NCBI RefSeq assembly: GCF_014698995.1
Contig: NZ_JACWZZ010000002.1
Coordinates: forward strand, 186,001 to 250,000
Reading direction: 5' to 3'
DNA from: Hymenobacter duratus
GTDB lineage: Bacteria > Bacteroidota > Bacteroidia > Cytophagales > Hymenobacteraceae
DNA: 64,000 bases
Part shown: piece by piece, positions 1 through 9,000 of the stretch
Layout of the letters: every line of letters begins with the position of its first letter
How positions within the stretch are numbered: the first letter of the stretch is position 1
The notes under the pieces: model-generated
The model's database searches: none
The model's input: the letters and a program-made list of their open reading frames with translations, nothing else
Told to the model about the DNA's origin: nothing
Translations under genes and position numbers: made by a program

Positions 1-468
1 GCAATTGGCCGGCTGCTGCAGGAGCGTGGCCTCACGCTGGGCACTGCCGAAAGCTGTACCGGCGGCCTGCTGGCGCACCGCATTACCAGCATTCCGGGCA
101 GCTCGGCTTACTTCCTGGGCAGCATTGTGGCCTACGACAACCGCGTGAAACAGCAACAGTTGGACGTGAAAGCCGAAACCCTGGCGGCTTACGGAGCAGT
201 GAGCGAGGAAACGGTGCGGGAAATGGCCGAAGGAGCCCGCCAGCGCCTAGGGGTGGACGTAGCGCTGGCTACCAGCGGCATTGCCGGCCCCGACGGCGGC
301 ACCCCAGACAAACCCGTGGGTACTATTTGTATTGCCTACGCCGATGCCCACCAGACGGTGAGCCGGCGCTTCACCTTCAACCGGGGCCGGCAGCTAAATG
401 TAGAATACACCGTCACGATGGCTCTTAACCTGCTGCGGCTACACTTGCCAGCCTTAGCTGAGGCCTAG
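1..468 (+). CDS. cinA: CinA C-terminal domain / nicotinamide-nucleotide amidase (5' end cut by window)
   Basis: The open frame runs in from the window edge, so the start lies upstream and only about the last 155 residues are present. They match the CinA C-terminal amidase domain: the motif AESCTGG near the beginning and ATSGIAGPDGGT in the middle are hallmarks of this fold. The family removes the amide from nicotinamide mononucleotide and returns it to the NAD pool; in many bacteria it is fused to an N-terminal molybdopterin-binding-like domain, which would lie outside the window if present. The gene is convergent with the following phosphoesterase, 26 bases away. Family assignment is firm; whether this is full-length CinA or a stand-alone PncC cannot be seen. 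Confidence 0.9.
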   Translation, partial: AIGRLLQERGLTLGTAESCTGGLLAHRITSIPGSSAYFLGSIVAYDNRVKQQQLDVKAETLAAYGAVSEETVREMAEGARQRLGVDVALATSGIAGPDGGTPDKPVGTICIAYADAHQTVSRRFTFNRGRQLNVEYTVTMALNLLRLHLPALAEA

Positions 469-494
469 CTACCATGAGTCTACGGTACGTTTTC

Positions 495-1268
495 TCAATA
501 AGCCTTACGGAGCATATCCGCGTATTCATCAGGCAGGGTTGATAATTCAATGGCCTGAGCGGCCTTCTCCACGTCGTATGCTACCCGAACCAATTCGGAG
601 CGGATACTTTGAGGGTCGGTGAGCCGGGTGTTTTCATCTAGGTGCAGCAACTGGTAGGCTGCTCGGGGGTCGCCATCCTTGGGTTTGCCTACGGAGCCGA
701 TATTGAGCGCATGCCGGTAGCGGGTTTCGCCCTGGTACTCATAGGGCAGAATGCGGTGGTACGGCTTGTGGGTGTGGCCGAAGAGCAACACGTCAGCATT
801 TGCTTCCTGCAAAATTCTCAGTGTACTGGCTTCTGGTCGTTCCTCGAACAGATACTCATTGATTTTGCGTGGCGAGCCGTGCACCATCAGCAGACTCAGG
901 GTGCACGGCTCTTCCTGAAATTCCAGCCGCATGTGTCTGGGCAGACAGCGCAGGTAGCGCCGCTCAGTTGCGTTCATCACGTGGTTGGTGTAGGCAATGC
1001 TGCGTGCCCCCAACTCTTTCTCACGGCTGGTTTTGTAGGCGCATCCACATTCTGACGACCCCAGCCCGATGCCTTGGTCGTAGTTTCCGGCCAGCGTTGG
1101 TATACCACGGCGGCGCACCTCGTTGACCACTTCGTTGGGCCAGGGGGCATAGCCGACTAAGTCGCCTAGGCAGAAAATCATATCCGGCTGCCGCTGCTCC
1201 ATGTCAGCCAGCACCGCTTCAAGGGCGGGCAGATTGCCATGCACATCCGAGAAAAAGGCAATTGTCAT
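495..1268 (-). CDS. Calcineurin-like metallophosphoesterase
   Basis: The protein of 257 residues carries the full metallophosphatase motif series: FSDVHGN at the N-terminus, LGDLVGY, GNYDQG and FGHTHKPY near the C-terminus, which supply the Asp, His and Asn ligands for two metal ions. The start was set at the ATG directly before TIAFFSDVHGN because the 16 residues upstream in the open frame are not family-like. The size and motif order fit the YfcE/MJ0936-type cytosolic phosphodiesterases; the substrate cannot be told from the sequence. It lies 69 bases downstream of the ArsI/CadI-type gene on the same strand, so it may be the last gene of the metal-resistance transcript, but no functional link is proven. 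Confidence 0.85.
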   Translation of the reverse strand: MTIAFFSDVHGNLPALEAVLADMEQRQPDMIFCLGDLVGYAPWPNEVVNEVRRRGIPTLAGNYDQGIGLGSSECGCAYKTSREKELGARSIAYTNHVMNATERRYLRCLPRHMRLEFQEEPCTLSLLMVHGSPRKINEYLFEERPEASTLRILQEANADVLLFGHTHKPYHRILPYEYQGETRYRHALNIGSVGKPKDGDPRAAYQLLHLDENTRLTDPQSIRSELVRVAYDVEKAAQAIELSTLPDEYADMLRKAY

Positions 1269-1337
1269 CTTCGCTATTTTAGGAAGGATAAATACTCCGG
1301 CAGGCGGCCGACGCAACTAATACAACCAACTACCTGC

Positions 1338-1913
1338 CTAGCAGCAACCGCCACCGGGCGTGCAAGCGGCCGTAGTAGCCGGGGCAGCTTCCAGCAGCGT
1401 AAAGGCCATGGGCGCGGTAGTAAGTACCTCTTCGGCTTTGGGGGCAGCAGATGCGGATGGCGCGATACAGCACTGGGCACTGCTGCTGGCAGCGTGTTCG
1501 TATTCCTGCTGGTAGCGCGGGTCGTTGAATTCCGCATCCTCGTGGAAATAATACACCTCCCATTCCACACCGTCCGGGTCGTTTACCCAGAACTTGTCCT
1601 GCTTGGCATAGCAGCAATTCGTGCCCATTTCTTCGCGCGGTAGCAGACCAGTGGTGCGAGCCTGCTCCAGCCGCTGTTCCATTTCCTCCATGGTTTCTAC
1701 CTGAAAGCCCAGATGGCCGAAGTTGCTGGCTACCCGTTCAGGATTTTCCACGAACGAAATGATGAGCGAAGGCTGATCAAGTACATATTTGGCATAGCCC
1801 CGCCGAATTTTGGCAGCGGGCCGGCCAAAGAAAGCCGTGTAGAAATTGACGGTAGCCGTCAAATCAGCCACGTACAGCGAGACGTGCATGCGGGGAAAGG
1901 CAGAAGTTTCCAT
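1338..1913 (-). CDS. ArsI/CadI-type VOC (glyoxalase-fold) protein with Cys-rich tail
   Basis: The protein is 191 residues from the ATG at 1913 (METSAFPRMHVSLYV). It is a vicinal-oxygen-chelate protein of the CadI/ArsI group. Likely metal ligands are His10, His67 and Glu119. The vicinal cysteine pair Cys100-Cys101 in the motif GTNCCYAKQDKFW is the arsenic-binding signature of ArsI, an Fe(II)-dependent C-As lyase that demethylates methylarsenite. The last 9 residues (ACTPGGGCC) add three cysteines, and the same kind of tail ends the neighbouring ArsR. The gene follows arsR by 31 bases, so the two are almost certainly co-transcribed. CadI itself is cadmium-induced and of less clear activity, so the substrate could be methylarsenite or the protein may act as a metal binder. 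A longer open frame to 1991 overlaps arsR and was not used. Confidence 0.85.
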   Translation of the reverse strand: METSAFPRMHVSLYVADLTATVNFYTAFFGRPAAKIRRGYAKYVLDQPSLIISFVENPERVASNFGHLGFQVETMEEMEQRLEQARTTGLLPREEMGTNCCYAKQDKFWVNDPDGVEWEVYYFHEDAEFNDPRYQQEYEHAASSSAQCCIAPSASAAPKAEEVLTTAPMAFTLLEAAPATTAACTPGGGCC

Positions 1914-1944
1914 AGAGCAAAGTGGGGTGAAGTGAACAGAAAAA

Positions 1945-2292
1945 TTAGCAGCAGGATGCGCCTGGACCGCAAACATCTTCGGCAGTGGCATCCGTGAAAA
2001 AGGTCGTGAACTGCTGCTGCACCTGGCGCAGCAGTCCCATGTTGAGGCAGTAGCAAACGGTAAGCCCGTCTATTTCACCCCGAATCAGGTCCAGGGCTTT
2101 GAGTTCCTGCAAGTGCTGTGACACCGTCGTGCGGGAGAGCGGCAGCTCGGCGGCAATGTCGCCGGAAATGCATGTTTTTTTGGAGGCCAGTAGCTGAATA
2201 ATGGCTACCCGAGCTGGGTGCGCCAACGCTTTAGCCACGCGGGCCAGCTGTTGTTGCTCCTCGGTAAAAACAGTTGTTTTGGCGTACGTCAT
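1945..2292 (-). CDS. arsR: ArsR/SmtB-family metalloregulator
   Basis: This 115-residue winged-helix repressor has the ArsR-type recognition region [20 protein letters not shown] at about residues 49-68. Such proteins bind operator DNA as dimers and leave it when As(III), Cd(II) or a related ion binds. The classical helix-3 motif CVCDL is not present. Instead, cysteines sit at residue 41 (KKTCISG), at 80 (TVCYC) and in a C-terminal cluster VCGPGASCC, which recalls ArsR variants that sense arsenite through C-terminal cysteines. A 19-bp inverted repeat lies 13 bases upstream of the start codon and is a good operator candidate. The P-type ATPase gene is upstream on the same strand and the ArsI/CadI-type gene downstream. 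Confidence 0.9.
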   Translation of the reverse strand: MTYAKTTVFTEEQQQLARVAKALAHPARVAIIQLLASKKTCISGDIAAELPLSRTTVSQHLQELKALDLIRGEIDGLTVCYCLNMGLLRQVQQQFTTFFTDATAEDVCGPGASCC

Positions 2293-2305
2293 AGCATCAA
2301 TGTAT

Positions 2306-2350
2306 TATGACGTAAACATACGACATAGTACGTCGTATGTTTACGTCATA
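2306..2350. promoter_or_regulatory. 19-bp perfect inverted repeat upstream of arsR, probable ArsR operator
   Basis: The arms at 2306-2324 (TATGACGTAAACATACGAC) and 2332-2350 are exact reverse complements separated by 7 bases. The half-site TACGTCATA occurs again at 2285-2293, covering the arsR start codon. The position between the ATPase stop and the arsR start fits an operator/promoter; the assignment to ArsR is an inference from position and symmetry. Confidence 0.7.
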
Positions 2351-2427
2351 GTCAATTATTTTTTCTCGTTACTCTTAATTGCCTTCTCTGCTGCTTATCC
2401 AGCAGCATGCAGTGCCACTCCCTTAGC

Positions 2428-4506
2428 CTAAAATTTCATACGCTGGATTCGTACGGCGTTCAGAATGGCGAGCAGCGCCACGCCCACATCGGCAAACACG
2501 GCTTCCCACATGGTGGCCAGCCCACCGGCGCCCAAGGCCAGCACAATACCTTTCACGATGAAAGCCAGCCAGATATTCTGCCAGACCACGCTGTGTGTGG
2601 CGCGGGCAATACGACGGGCAGTGGCAATTTTGCTCGGATGATCGGTCTGTATTACCACATCGGCCGTTTCGATGGTGGCATCGGAACCCAGCCCGCCCAT
2701 GGCTATGCCCACATCGGCAAGGGCAACTACGGGAGCATCATTTACTCCGTCGCCCACAAATGCCACCCGGCGGCCTTCTGCCAGATACTGCTGCACATAG
2801 CGGGCTTTGTCTTCCGGCAACAAGCTACCGTGCGCTTCGTCGATGCCGAGTTGCCGGGCAACTTGCTGCGTGATGCTGTCTTTGTCGCCAGAGAGCATTA
2901 CCAACTTCGAGATACCATCGGCTTTCAGCTCCTGCACTGCTCGGGCAGCATCTTCTTTCGGCGAATCGGCCACTGTGATGTATCCGGCGTATTGCCCATC
3001 TATGGCGGCTACCACAATGCTGTCTACCACCTCGTCGATTTCTGCGGGATAGGCTACACTGTATTTGCTGAGCAGCCGTGCGTTGCCGGCCAGCACGTCG
3101 TGCCCTTCTACCCTACCCCGCAAGCCGTGGCCGGCTATTTCCTCAACATTTTCCACGGCTACACCCACAGCAGCCTCTCCTACATGCGCCACTACGGCTT
3201 TGGCTATGGGGTGAGTAGATTTGGTTTCCAGAGCGCCAACTAGGCGAAGCAAATGGGCTGGCTCTATACCAGCTGCGGGCCGCACCTGCTGCACAGAAAA
3301 CACGCCCTGCGTCAGGGTACCGGTTTTGTCCAGCACTACCGTATTGATTTCGCGCATCAGGTCCAGGAAGTTGGACCCTTTGAAGAGGATGCCTGCCTTG
3401 GAGGCCGCCCCGATACCGCCGAAATAGCCCAGCGGGATGCTGATGACCAACGCGCAAGGACAGGCTATAACCAGAAATACCAACGCCCGATATAGCCACT
3501 CCCGAAATACATAGTCCTGCACCACGAAATACGGCACCAGCACCAGCAACGCAGCCAACGCCACTACAATAGGGGTGTAAACTCGGGCGAAGCGGGTGAT
3601 GAACTGCTGCGTTTTGGCTTTGCGGCCTACGGCGTCCTGCACCATGGCCAGTATTTTTGAGAGCTTGGTATCTGCAAAACCGGCCGTAACTAAAATCTGG
3701 GCCAGAGTTTCCTGGTTAATCATGCCGGCCAGAACCGTTTCGCCAGGCTGTTTGGTCTGGGGCACAGATTCGCCTGTGAGAGCCGACGTGTTGAAGGACG
3801 CCGCCGAGTTCTGCAGCGTGCCGTCAAGCGCGACCTGCTCGCCCGGCCGAACTTCCATGATGTCGCCCAGCACAACTTCCTTCGGGTCTAGCACCAGGCT
3901 CTGGCCGGCCCGCACTACCCTAACTTCAGTAGCCTGAATATTCAGCAAGGCCTGGATACTGCGCTTGGCTCGGTTCACAGCGGCATCCTGAAACAGTTCC
4001 CCGATGGTGTAGAACAGCATTACGGCTACGCCTTCCGGATACTCGCCAATGGCAAAAGCGCCCAGTGTGGCAATGCTCATAAGCAGAAACTCATTGAACA
4101 CGTTGCCGGAAGGAATACTCAATATGGCCGCTTTCATCACCTTCCAGCCCACCAGCAGGAAGGCTACGCCGTACCACGCCAGGCGCACATACCCCGCAAA
4201 GAAACCTGCGTCATAATAATCCAAGCCAATACCAACGAGCAACAGCACCAGGCTTACGCCGGGTATCAAATAAGGATTCTCACCGAGTGGCCCGTGGTTA
4301 TGGTCATCTTGCCCAAAGCTCAGCTCGCCTGGGTCGTGCGAGTGGCCAGCATGGTCGTGGCCGGCTACATCATGGCCCTGAGGTTGCCGGGTTGCTTCAG
4401 GCGTAAGCTGCTCCCGGCTGAGTGCCCCCACGTTTTCGGGCTTAATCTGCTTGGCGGTATTCAGTTTTTCGCCGGTATTGCGGGAAGTCGAATCGGGCAT
4501 GAGCAA
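2428..4506 (-). CDS. Heavy-metal-exporting P1B-type ATPase (Zn/Cd type) with His-rich N-terminus
   Basis: The 692-residue protein has the whole P-type core: TGES at 244-247 (actuator), CPC at 349-351 in the transport helix, DKTGT at 393-397 with the phosphorylated Asp, the HP dipeptide in STHPIAKAV, and GDGVNDAP in the hinge. The Asp in FADVGVALL in the last helices together with CPC fits the P1B-2 group that exports Zn(II), Cd(II) or Pb(II). There is no N-terminal HMA domain; residues 45-71 form a His/Asp-rich segment (GHDHAGHSHD) that probably binds metal. It is 135 bases upstream of arsR on the same strand, in a detoxification block. Start choice between the ATGs at 4506 and 4500 is open. 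Confidence 0.92.
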   Translation of the reverse strand: MLMPDSTSRNTGEKLNTAKQIKPENVGALSREQLTPEATRQPQGHDVAGHDHAGHSHDPGELSFGQDDHNHGPLGENPYLIPGVSLVLLLVGIGLDYYDAGFFAGYVRLAWYGVAFLLVGWKVMKAAILSIPSGNVFNEFLLMSIATLGAFAIGEYPEGVAVMLFYTIGELFQDAAVNRAKRSIQALLNIQATEVRVVRAGQSLVLDPKEVVLGDIMEVRPGEQVALDGTLQNSAASFNTSALTGESVPQTKQPGETVLAGMINQETLAQILVTAGFADTKLSKILAMVQDAVGRKAKTQQFITRFARVYTPIVVALAALLVLVPYFVVQDYVFREWLYRALVFLVIACPCALVISIPLGYFGGIGAASKAGILFKGSNFLDLMREINTVVLDKTGTLTQGVFSVQQVRPAAGIEPAHLLRLVGALETKSTHPIAKAVVAHVGEAAVGVAVENVEEIAGHGLRGRVEGHDVLAGNARLLSKYSVAYPAEIDEVVDSIVVAAIDGQYAGYITVADSPKEDAARAVQELKADGISKLVMLSGDKDSITQQVARQLGIDEAHGSLLPEDKARYVQQYLAEGRRVAFVGDGVNDAPVVALADVGIAMGGLGSDATIETADVVIQTDHPSKIATARRIARATHSVVWQNIWLAFIVKGIVLALGAGGLATMWEAVFADVGVALLAILNAVRIQRMKF

Positions 4507-4662
4507 ACGGAGGCATGAGAGGTTGAAGCAAGCGGCAGCTTGGGCCAGCTACTGCTACTACGCAAAACCGGCTACTCCAACTATCATCAACCCGGCCTGC
4601 GCATGCATACCGTCCATTACGGCTTGCCGCATGAAAACCCGGCAGACGCAGCACTACGCGGC

Positions 4663-5061
4663 TTAGGCTACCGCCCATTCCCGGGCCTGCTTCGGGTCAG
4701 AAAATGAGCGTAGTTCAAATTGCGGGCTGGTAGCGGCCTGCTGATACATCCTGCCAATCAGCAGGCGGTTCATGGTGTCCTGCGCATCCAGGCGGGCAAA
4801 CCGTCGAATCCCGAGTTTCATCAGAGCGGGCAGTACGTGTTTGGCCACCCAGTCCAGATCAACGGGGCGCACGGCACCCAGCAGCTGGTCGTTGGCAATC
4901 CAGCCGGTAACGCCGTGCTGGCGGGCCAGGGCCAGCGCCTCTGTGATGTAACGCCGAAAATCCCGGCTGCCTGTAAACCCCAGCCACTCCGTTTCCAGCG
5001 CGGCAGCCGAACCTGAGTGCAGGTGTATCGTCAGGGAAGGGTGAGAAGCAACAACTGTCAT
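4663..5061 (-). CDS. STAS-like hypothetical protein
   Basis: This 132-residue soluble protein has no catalytic motif that I recognise. Its pattern is a short N-terminal strand (LTIHLHSG), LETEWLGFTG, a helix, GVTGWIANDQLLGAVRPVDLDW, and a C-terminal FSDPKQAREWA. It resembles the SpoIIAA/STAS-like proteins common in Bacteroidota, and it aligns by eye with the protein at 39998-40429, which shares xWxGF, the ND motif, a following W and the ending F-x7-EW. A role in binding or partner switching is possible but not shown. It lies between the metal ATPase and glutathione peroxidase genes, all on the same strand, with gaps of 156 and 60 bases. Confidence 0.6.
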   Translation of the reverse strand: MTVVASHPSLTIHLHSGSAAALETEWLGFTGSRDFRRYITEALALARQHGVTGWIANDQLLGAVRPVDLDWVAKHVLPALMKLGIRRFARLDAQDTMNRLLIGRMYQQAATSPQFELRSFSDPKQAREWAVA

Positions 5062-5121
5062 AAAGAACCAATCAGCACGCCCCTAACGGGTTGTACCGCC
5101 CGGATGTTGCAGGCAGCGGTC

Positions 5122-5715
5122 CTACCGGCCTTTCAGCTGGCTGGTTACCGTGTCGCTGAGAGGCGAAACGGCCGGCCCGAAATAGTGCGTCAGGCGCCCG
5201 TCCTCACTGATAAGGTACTTGGAGAAATTCCAGTCGGGGGCCTGCTCATTCCAGCCGTTGCGGCGGGCATCACTCAGCCACTGGTACACCGGATTTTGCT
5301 GTGGCTGCTTTACTACCACGCTTTTTTTCATCAGCGGGAAGCTTACTCCGAAATTCACTTGGCAGAACTGCTCAATGGTCTTGTCGTCGTCCTTCTCCTG
5401 CTCGGCAAAGTCGTTAGCCGGGAAGCCCAGCACCACCAGCTGGTCGGCGTATTGCTCGGAGAGCTGCTGCAATTCCTGGTACTGATTGGTATAGCCGCAG
5501 TTGGAGGCCGTATTTACCAGCAGCACCTTTTTGCCTTTCAGCTCCTCGAAGGCAAGCGTACTTCCCGTGTTCAGCTGGCTACCCAGCTCGTGGAAAGGCG
5601 CCGGCGCGGCTACCGGCTTAGGGCTTTCCAGCACTTTGCCCCGATTACTCGATTTGGAAAGCCGCATGATCAGCGGATACAACTGTTTCAGGAGTTTCTG
5701 GCGGAAGGAGGCCAT
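5122..5715 (-). CDS. Glutathione peroxidase-family thiol peroxidase
   Basis: The protein is 197 residues. It contains NTASNCGYTNQY with the peroxidatic cysteine (no selenocysteine), FPANDFAEQE in the second active-site loop and WNFSKYL with the Trp-Asn pair. The enzyme reduces hydrogen peroxide or organic hydroperoxides, in bacteria usually with thioredoxin. In the second loop the usual Gln of NQF is Asp (NDF) and the Cys of FPCNQF is Ala, so the classical Gln of the tetrad is absent. The N-terminal 40 residues form a basic, hydrophobic extension (FRQKLLKQLYPLIMRL) that may be a membrane anchor or just an extended N-terminus. Confidence 0.88.
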   Translation of the reverse strand: MASFRQKLLKQLYPLIMRLSKSSNRGKVLESPKPVAAPAPFHELGSQLNTGSTLAFEELKGKKVLLVNTASNCGYTNQYQELQQLSEQYADQLVVLGFPANDFAEQEKDDDKTIEQFCQVNFGVSFPLMKKSVVVKQPQQNPVYQWLSDARRNGWNEQAPDWNFSKYLISEDGRLTHYFGPAVSPLSDTVTSQLKGR

Positions 5716-6088
5716 GGTGTCTCGTTAAGCAAAAAAGAACAGAACTGCTGGCAGAGGAAGATGTTTCGCGGGATACAAACCGTCATTGCCCCGGCCGCCC
5801 CGGTTTACGACCAATTACCGGGCAGGTTCCGCCACACCAACTGGTCCGGCCGGCCAAGTCTGGCCGCACGCTACGGGAAGCAAGGGCCCAGCAGCGCTGG
5901 GAAAAGGCCCGGACTACGGCTGAGCTCCAAAGGCAGGCAACCGGGCCGATGAGGATTTATTGGTAAACAGGGCCTACTTTCAGGGGGAATTGTGCTGCCC
6001 GCCGGGCCTCAGAACACCCTTCCCAGAGGATAGTTTATGCTGTACCAGCTGCTCTGCCTTCCAGTCTGCCTTCCGCTTCGCTGCTCTC
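5716..6088. other. Gene-free stretch between divergent gpx and PAS kinase genes
   Basis: These 373 bases separate two divergently transcribed genes and must hold both promoters. I see no clear TAnnTTTG element, terminator or RNA. Open frames crossing this stretch are extensions of neighbours or lack family features. Confidence 0.5.
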
Positions 6089-9000
6089 ATGTCTGATTTC
6101 CCACCGCTGCCAGTTGTCTTCAACGCCCTGCCCGAGGCCTGCCTTCTGCTCTCCCCGGAGCTGATCATTGAAGCGGCCAGCAATTCCTATCTGGCGGCCA
6201 CGTTTACGCAGCGGGAAAGTATCCTGGGCAAATCCCTGTTCGACGTTTTTCCTGATAACCCTGATGCCCCCGAAGCCTACAGCAGCCACGATCTGCGGGC
6301 TTCCCTGAACCAGGTCCTCGCTACCGGCAAGCCGCACCAAATGGCGCGCCAGCGGTACGATGTACCTTCTCCGCAGTTCGCCGGCCAGTTCGTGGAGCGG
6401 TACTGGCTCCCGTGCAATACCCCCGTTCTGGACGAACAGCAGCGGGTGACGCACATTCTGCACGCCGTGGTGAACGTGACGGAGCAGGTGCACGACGAAG
6501 CGCGGCTGCTCACCCGCCAGAAACGGGAGGAGGAGGCGTTGGCCCAGGCCGAAGCACACCGCCTGCAGCTGCAGAAGCTGCTGTTGCAGGCCCCGGCCCT
6601 GATTGCCAGTCTGCGGGGCCCCAACCACGTGGTCGACATTGTAAATGAAGAATTCCGGCAGCTGTTCGGCGGCCGCGCCATGGAAGGCAAGCCCTACCGC
6701 GAGGCTGTGCCGGAACTGCAGGACCAGCCGTTTTTCGACCTTCTGGATGAAGTGTACCGCACCGGCGAAACGTACCACGGCAACGAAGTGCTGGCTTACA
6801 TCGACCGGACCAACTCGGGGCAGCGGGAGGCGCTGCATTTCAACTTCATTTACCAAGCCACCCGCGACGCCGCCGGCACCATCACCGGTATTCTCATCTT
6901 TGCCTACAACGTAGAGGAACAAGTGCGCACCCGGCAGCAGGTGCAGCACCTGAACCAGGATCTAGCCGCGGCCAATGAGGCCTTGGAGAAAAGAGTGTCG
7001 GAACGGACGCAGGCGCTGCAGCAAGCGCAGGCGGAGGCGGAGCGGCAGCGGGCACGCCTGGAAAGCCTCTTTATGCAGACACCAGCCGCCATCTGCATTC
7101 TAGACGGCCCCGACCTAGTGTATGAGTTGGTTAATTCTGGCTACCAGCAGCTGTTTCCGGGGCGCCAACTGCTGGGCCAGCCCATTTTGCAGGCCCTGCC
7201 AGAAATAGCCAACCACCAGGTGTACCAGACGTTCCGGCGGGTGTATGATACCGGCGAGACGCAGCAGGAGTTGGGTATTCTGATTCCGCTGGCCCGCCCA
7301 ACTGACGGCTTGCTGGAGGACCGCTACTTCAACTATATCCAGCAGGCCCGCTACAGCGCCGATGGCCTCGTGGATGGCATTATCGTGTTTGCCTTTGAAG
7401 TAACCGAGCAGTTAGTGGCCCGGCAGCAGGCCGAGAAAGCCCGGCTTACCAGCGAAACGGCAGCGCGGCAGCTGCAGTTGCTTACCGATTCGCTGCCCGT
7501 GCTCATCGGCTACGTAGACCAGAACCAGACCTACCAGTTTGCGAACCGCGCCTACGAAACCTGGTTCAATATGGCTCCCGAAGAGCTGGTTGGGCGCTCC
7601 GTGCGGGACGTCATTGGAGAGGCCGCCTACGCACGGGTAGCAGGCTTTATAGAGCGGGGCCTGGCCGGCGAGCGGCTGACTTTCGATGCGGCTATGCCGT
7701 ACCGCGCCGATTTTACCCGCCACATTCATACCAGCTACATCCCCGATGTGCGCGCAGGAAAAGTCCTGGGGTTTTACAGTCTGGTAGCCGATGTAACGGA
7801 GCAGGTACAGACGCAACAGCAGGTACAGGAGCTCAACCAGGCCCTGGCCACCATCAACGCGGAGCTGCAGGCCTCCAACCAGGAGATTAGCAGCAACCAT
7901 ACAGAGCTGATCCGAACCCAGCAGGCCCTGCTCGACGCCGCACAGCGCCAGATTCAGCAGCGGGAAACATTTTACCAGGTGTTTGAGCAGACCCCGGCCA
8001 GCATTGGGCTGCTGCGTGGCCCTGAGCACCGGTTCGAGTATGTGAACGAAGCATATCAGCAGCTTTTTCCAAACCGGAAACTACTGGGCCGGCCGGTAGC
8101 CGAGGCCCTGCCTGAAACCGTGGGCCAGGGCTTTCTGGAACTGATTGACAACGTGTACCGCACCGGCGAAACGTTTTTCGGCACAGAGCTTCGGCTGAGC
8201 CTTGAGAGCTCCGACGGTACACAGCCAAATCAGGATGTGTACTTTACGTTCACGTACCAGGCCTACCGCGAAAACGGCGTGATTATCGGCGTTTCCATCT
8301 TTGCCTACGATGTGACCGAGCAGGTGCTGGCGCGGCAGGAACGTGAAGCCGAGCGGCAGCGGCTGGAAAACCTGTTTATGCAGGCTCCCGCTCCCATCAC
8401 CATCCTCGACGGGCCGGAGCTGGTGTTTCAATTGGTTAACCCGGCCTATCAGCTCATCTTTCCCGGCCGCCAGCTGCTCGGCAAACCCCTGTTGGCCGCC
8501 CTGCCCGAGCTGGCCGACACCCTCGTTCCGTCATTGCTCCGGCAGGTGTACACTACCGGCGAAACTTATGTGGCCCAGGAAATGCCCCTTATGCTGGCCC
8601 GCCACGCGGGGGCTCCGCTCGAAGAAATATTCTGGACCTTTACCTACCAGGCCCGCCGCAATGCACAGGGCGCCATAGACGGAGTTATGTGCTTTGCCCA
8701 CGAAGTGACGGACCAAGTGTGGGCCCGCCGTGTGGTAGAAGAGCGGGAACAGTCGTTCCGGCAGATGGCCGATAGCGCCCCGGCCATGCTATGGGTAACC
8801 GATGCCAACGGCTATTGCACTTACCTGAACTACCCCTGGTATGCATATACCGGACAAACCGAGGAGCAGGCCCTGGGTATGGGCTGGGTAGAAGCCGTGC
8901 ACCCCGAGGATGCCGCCGCCACCAGCGCCGCCTTCGTGGAAGCCAATACGAAGCGGCAGCCGTTTCATTGCCAGTACCGGCTGCGTCGCCACGACGGCAC

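Noticed and set aside
5017..5952. 311-residue + strand gene opposite gpx
   Set aside because: It covers the antisense strand of two good genes and the frame has no family features.
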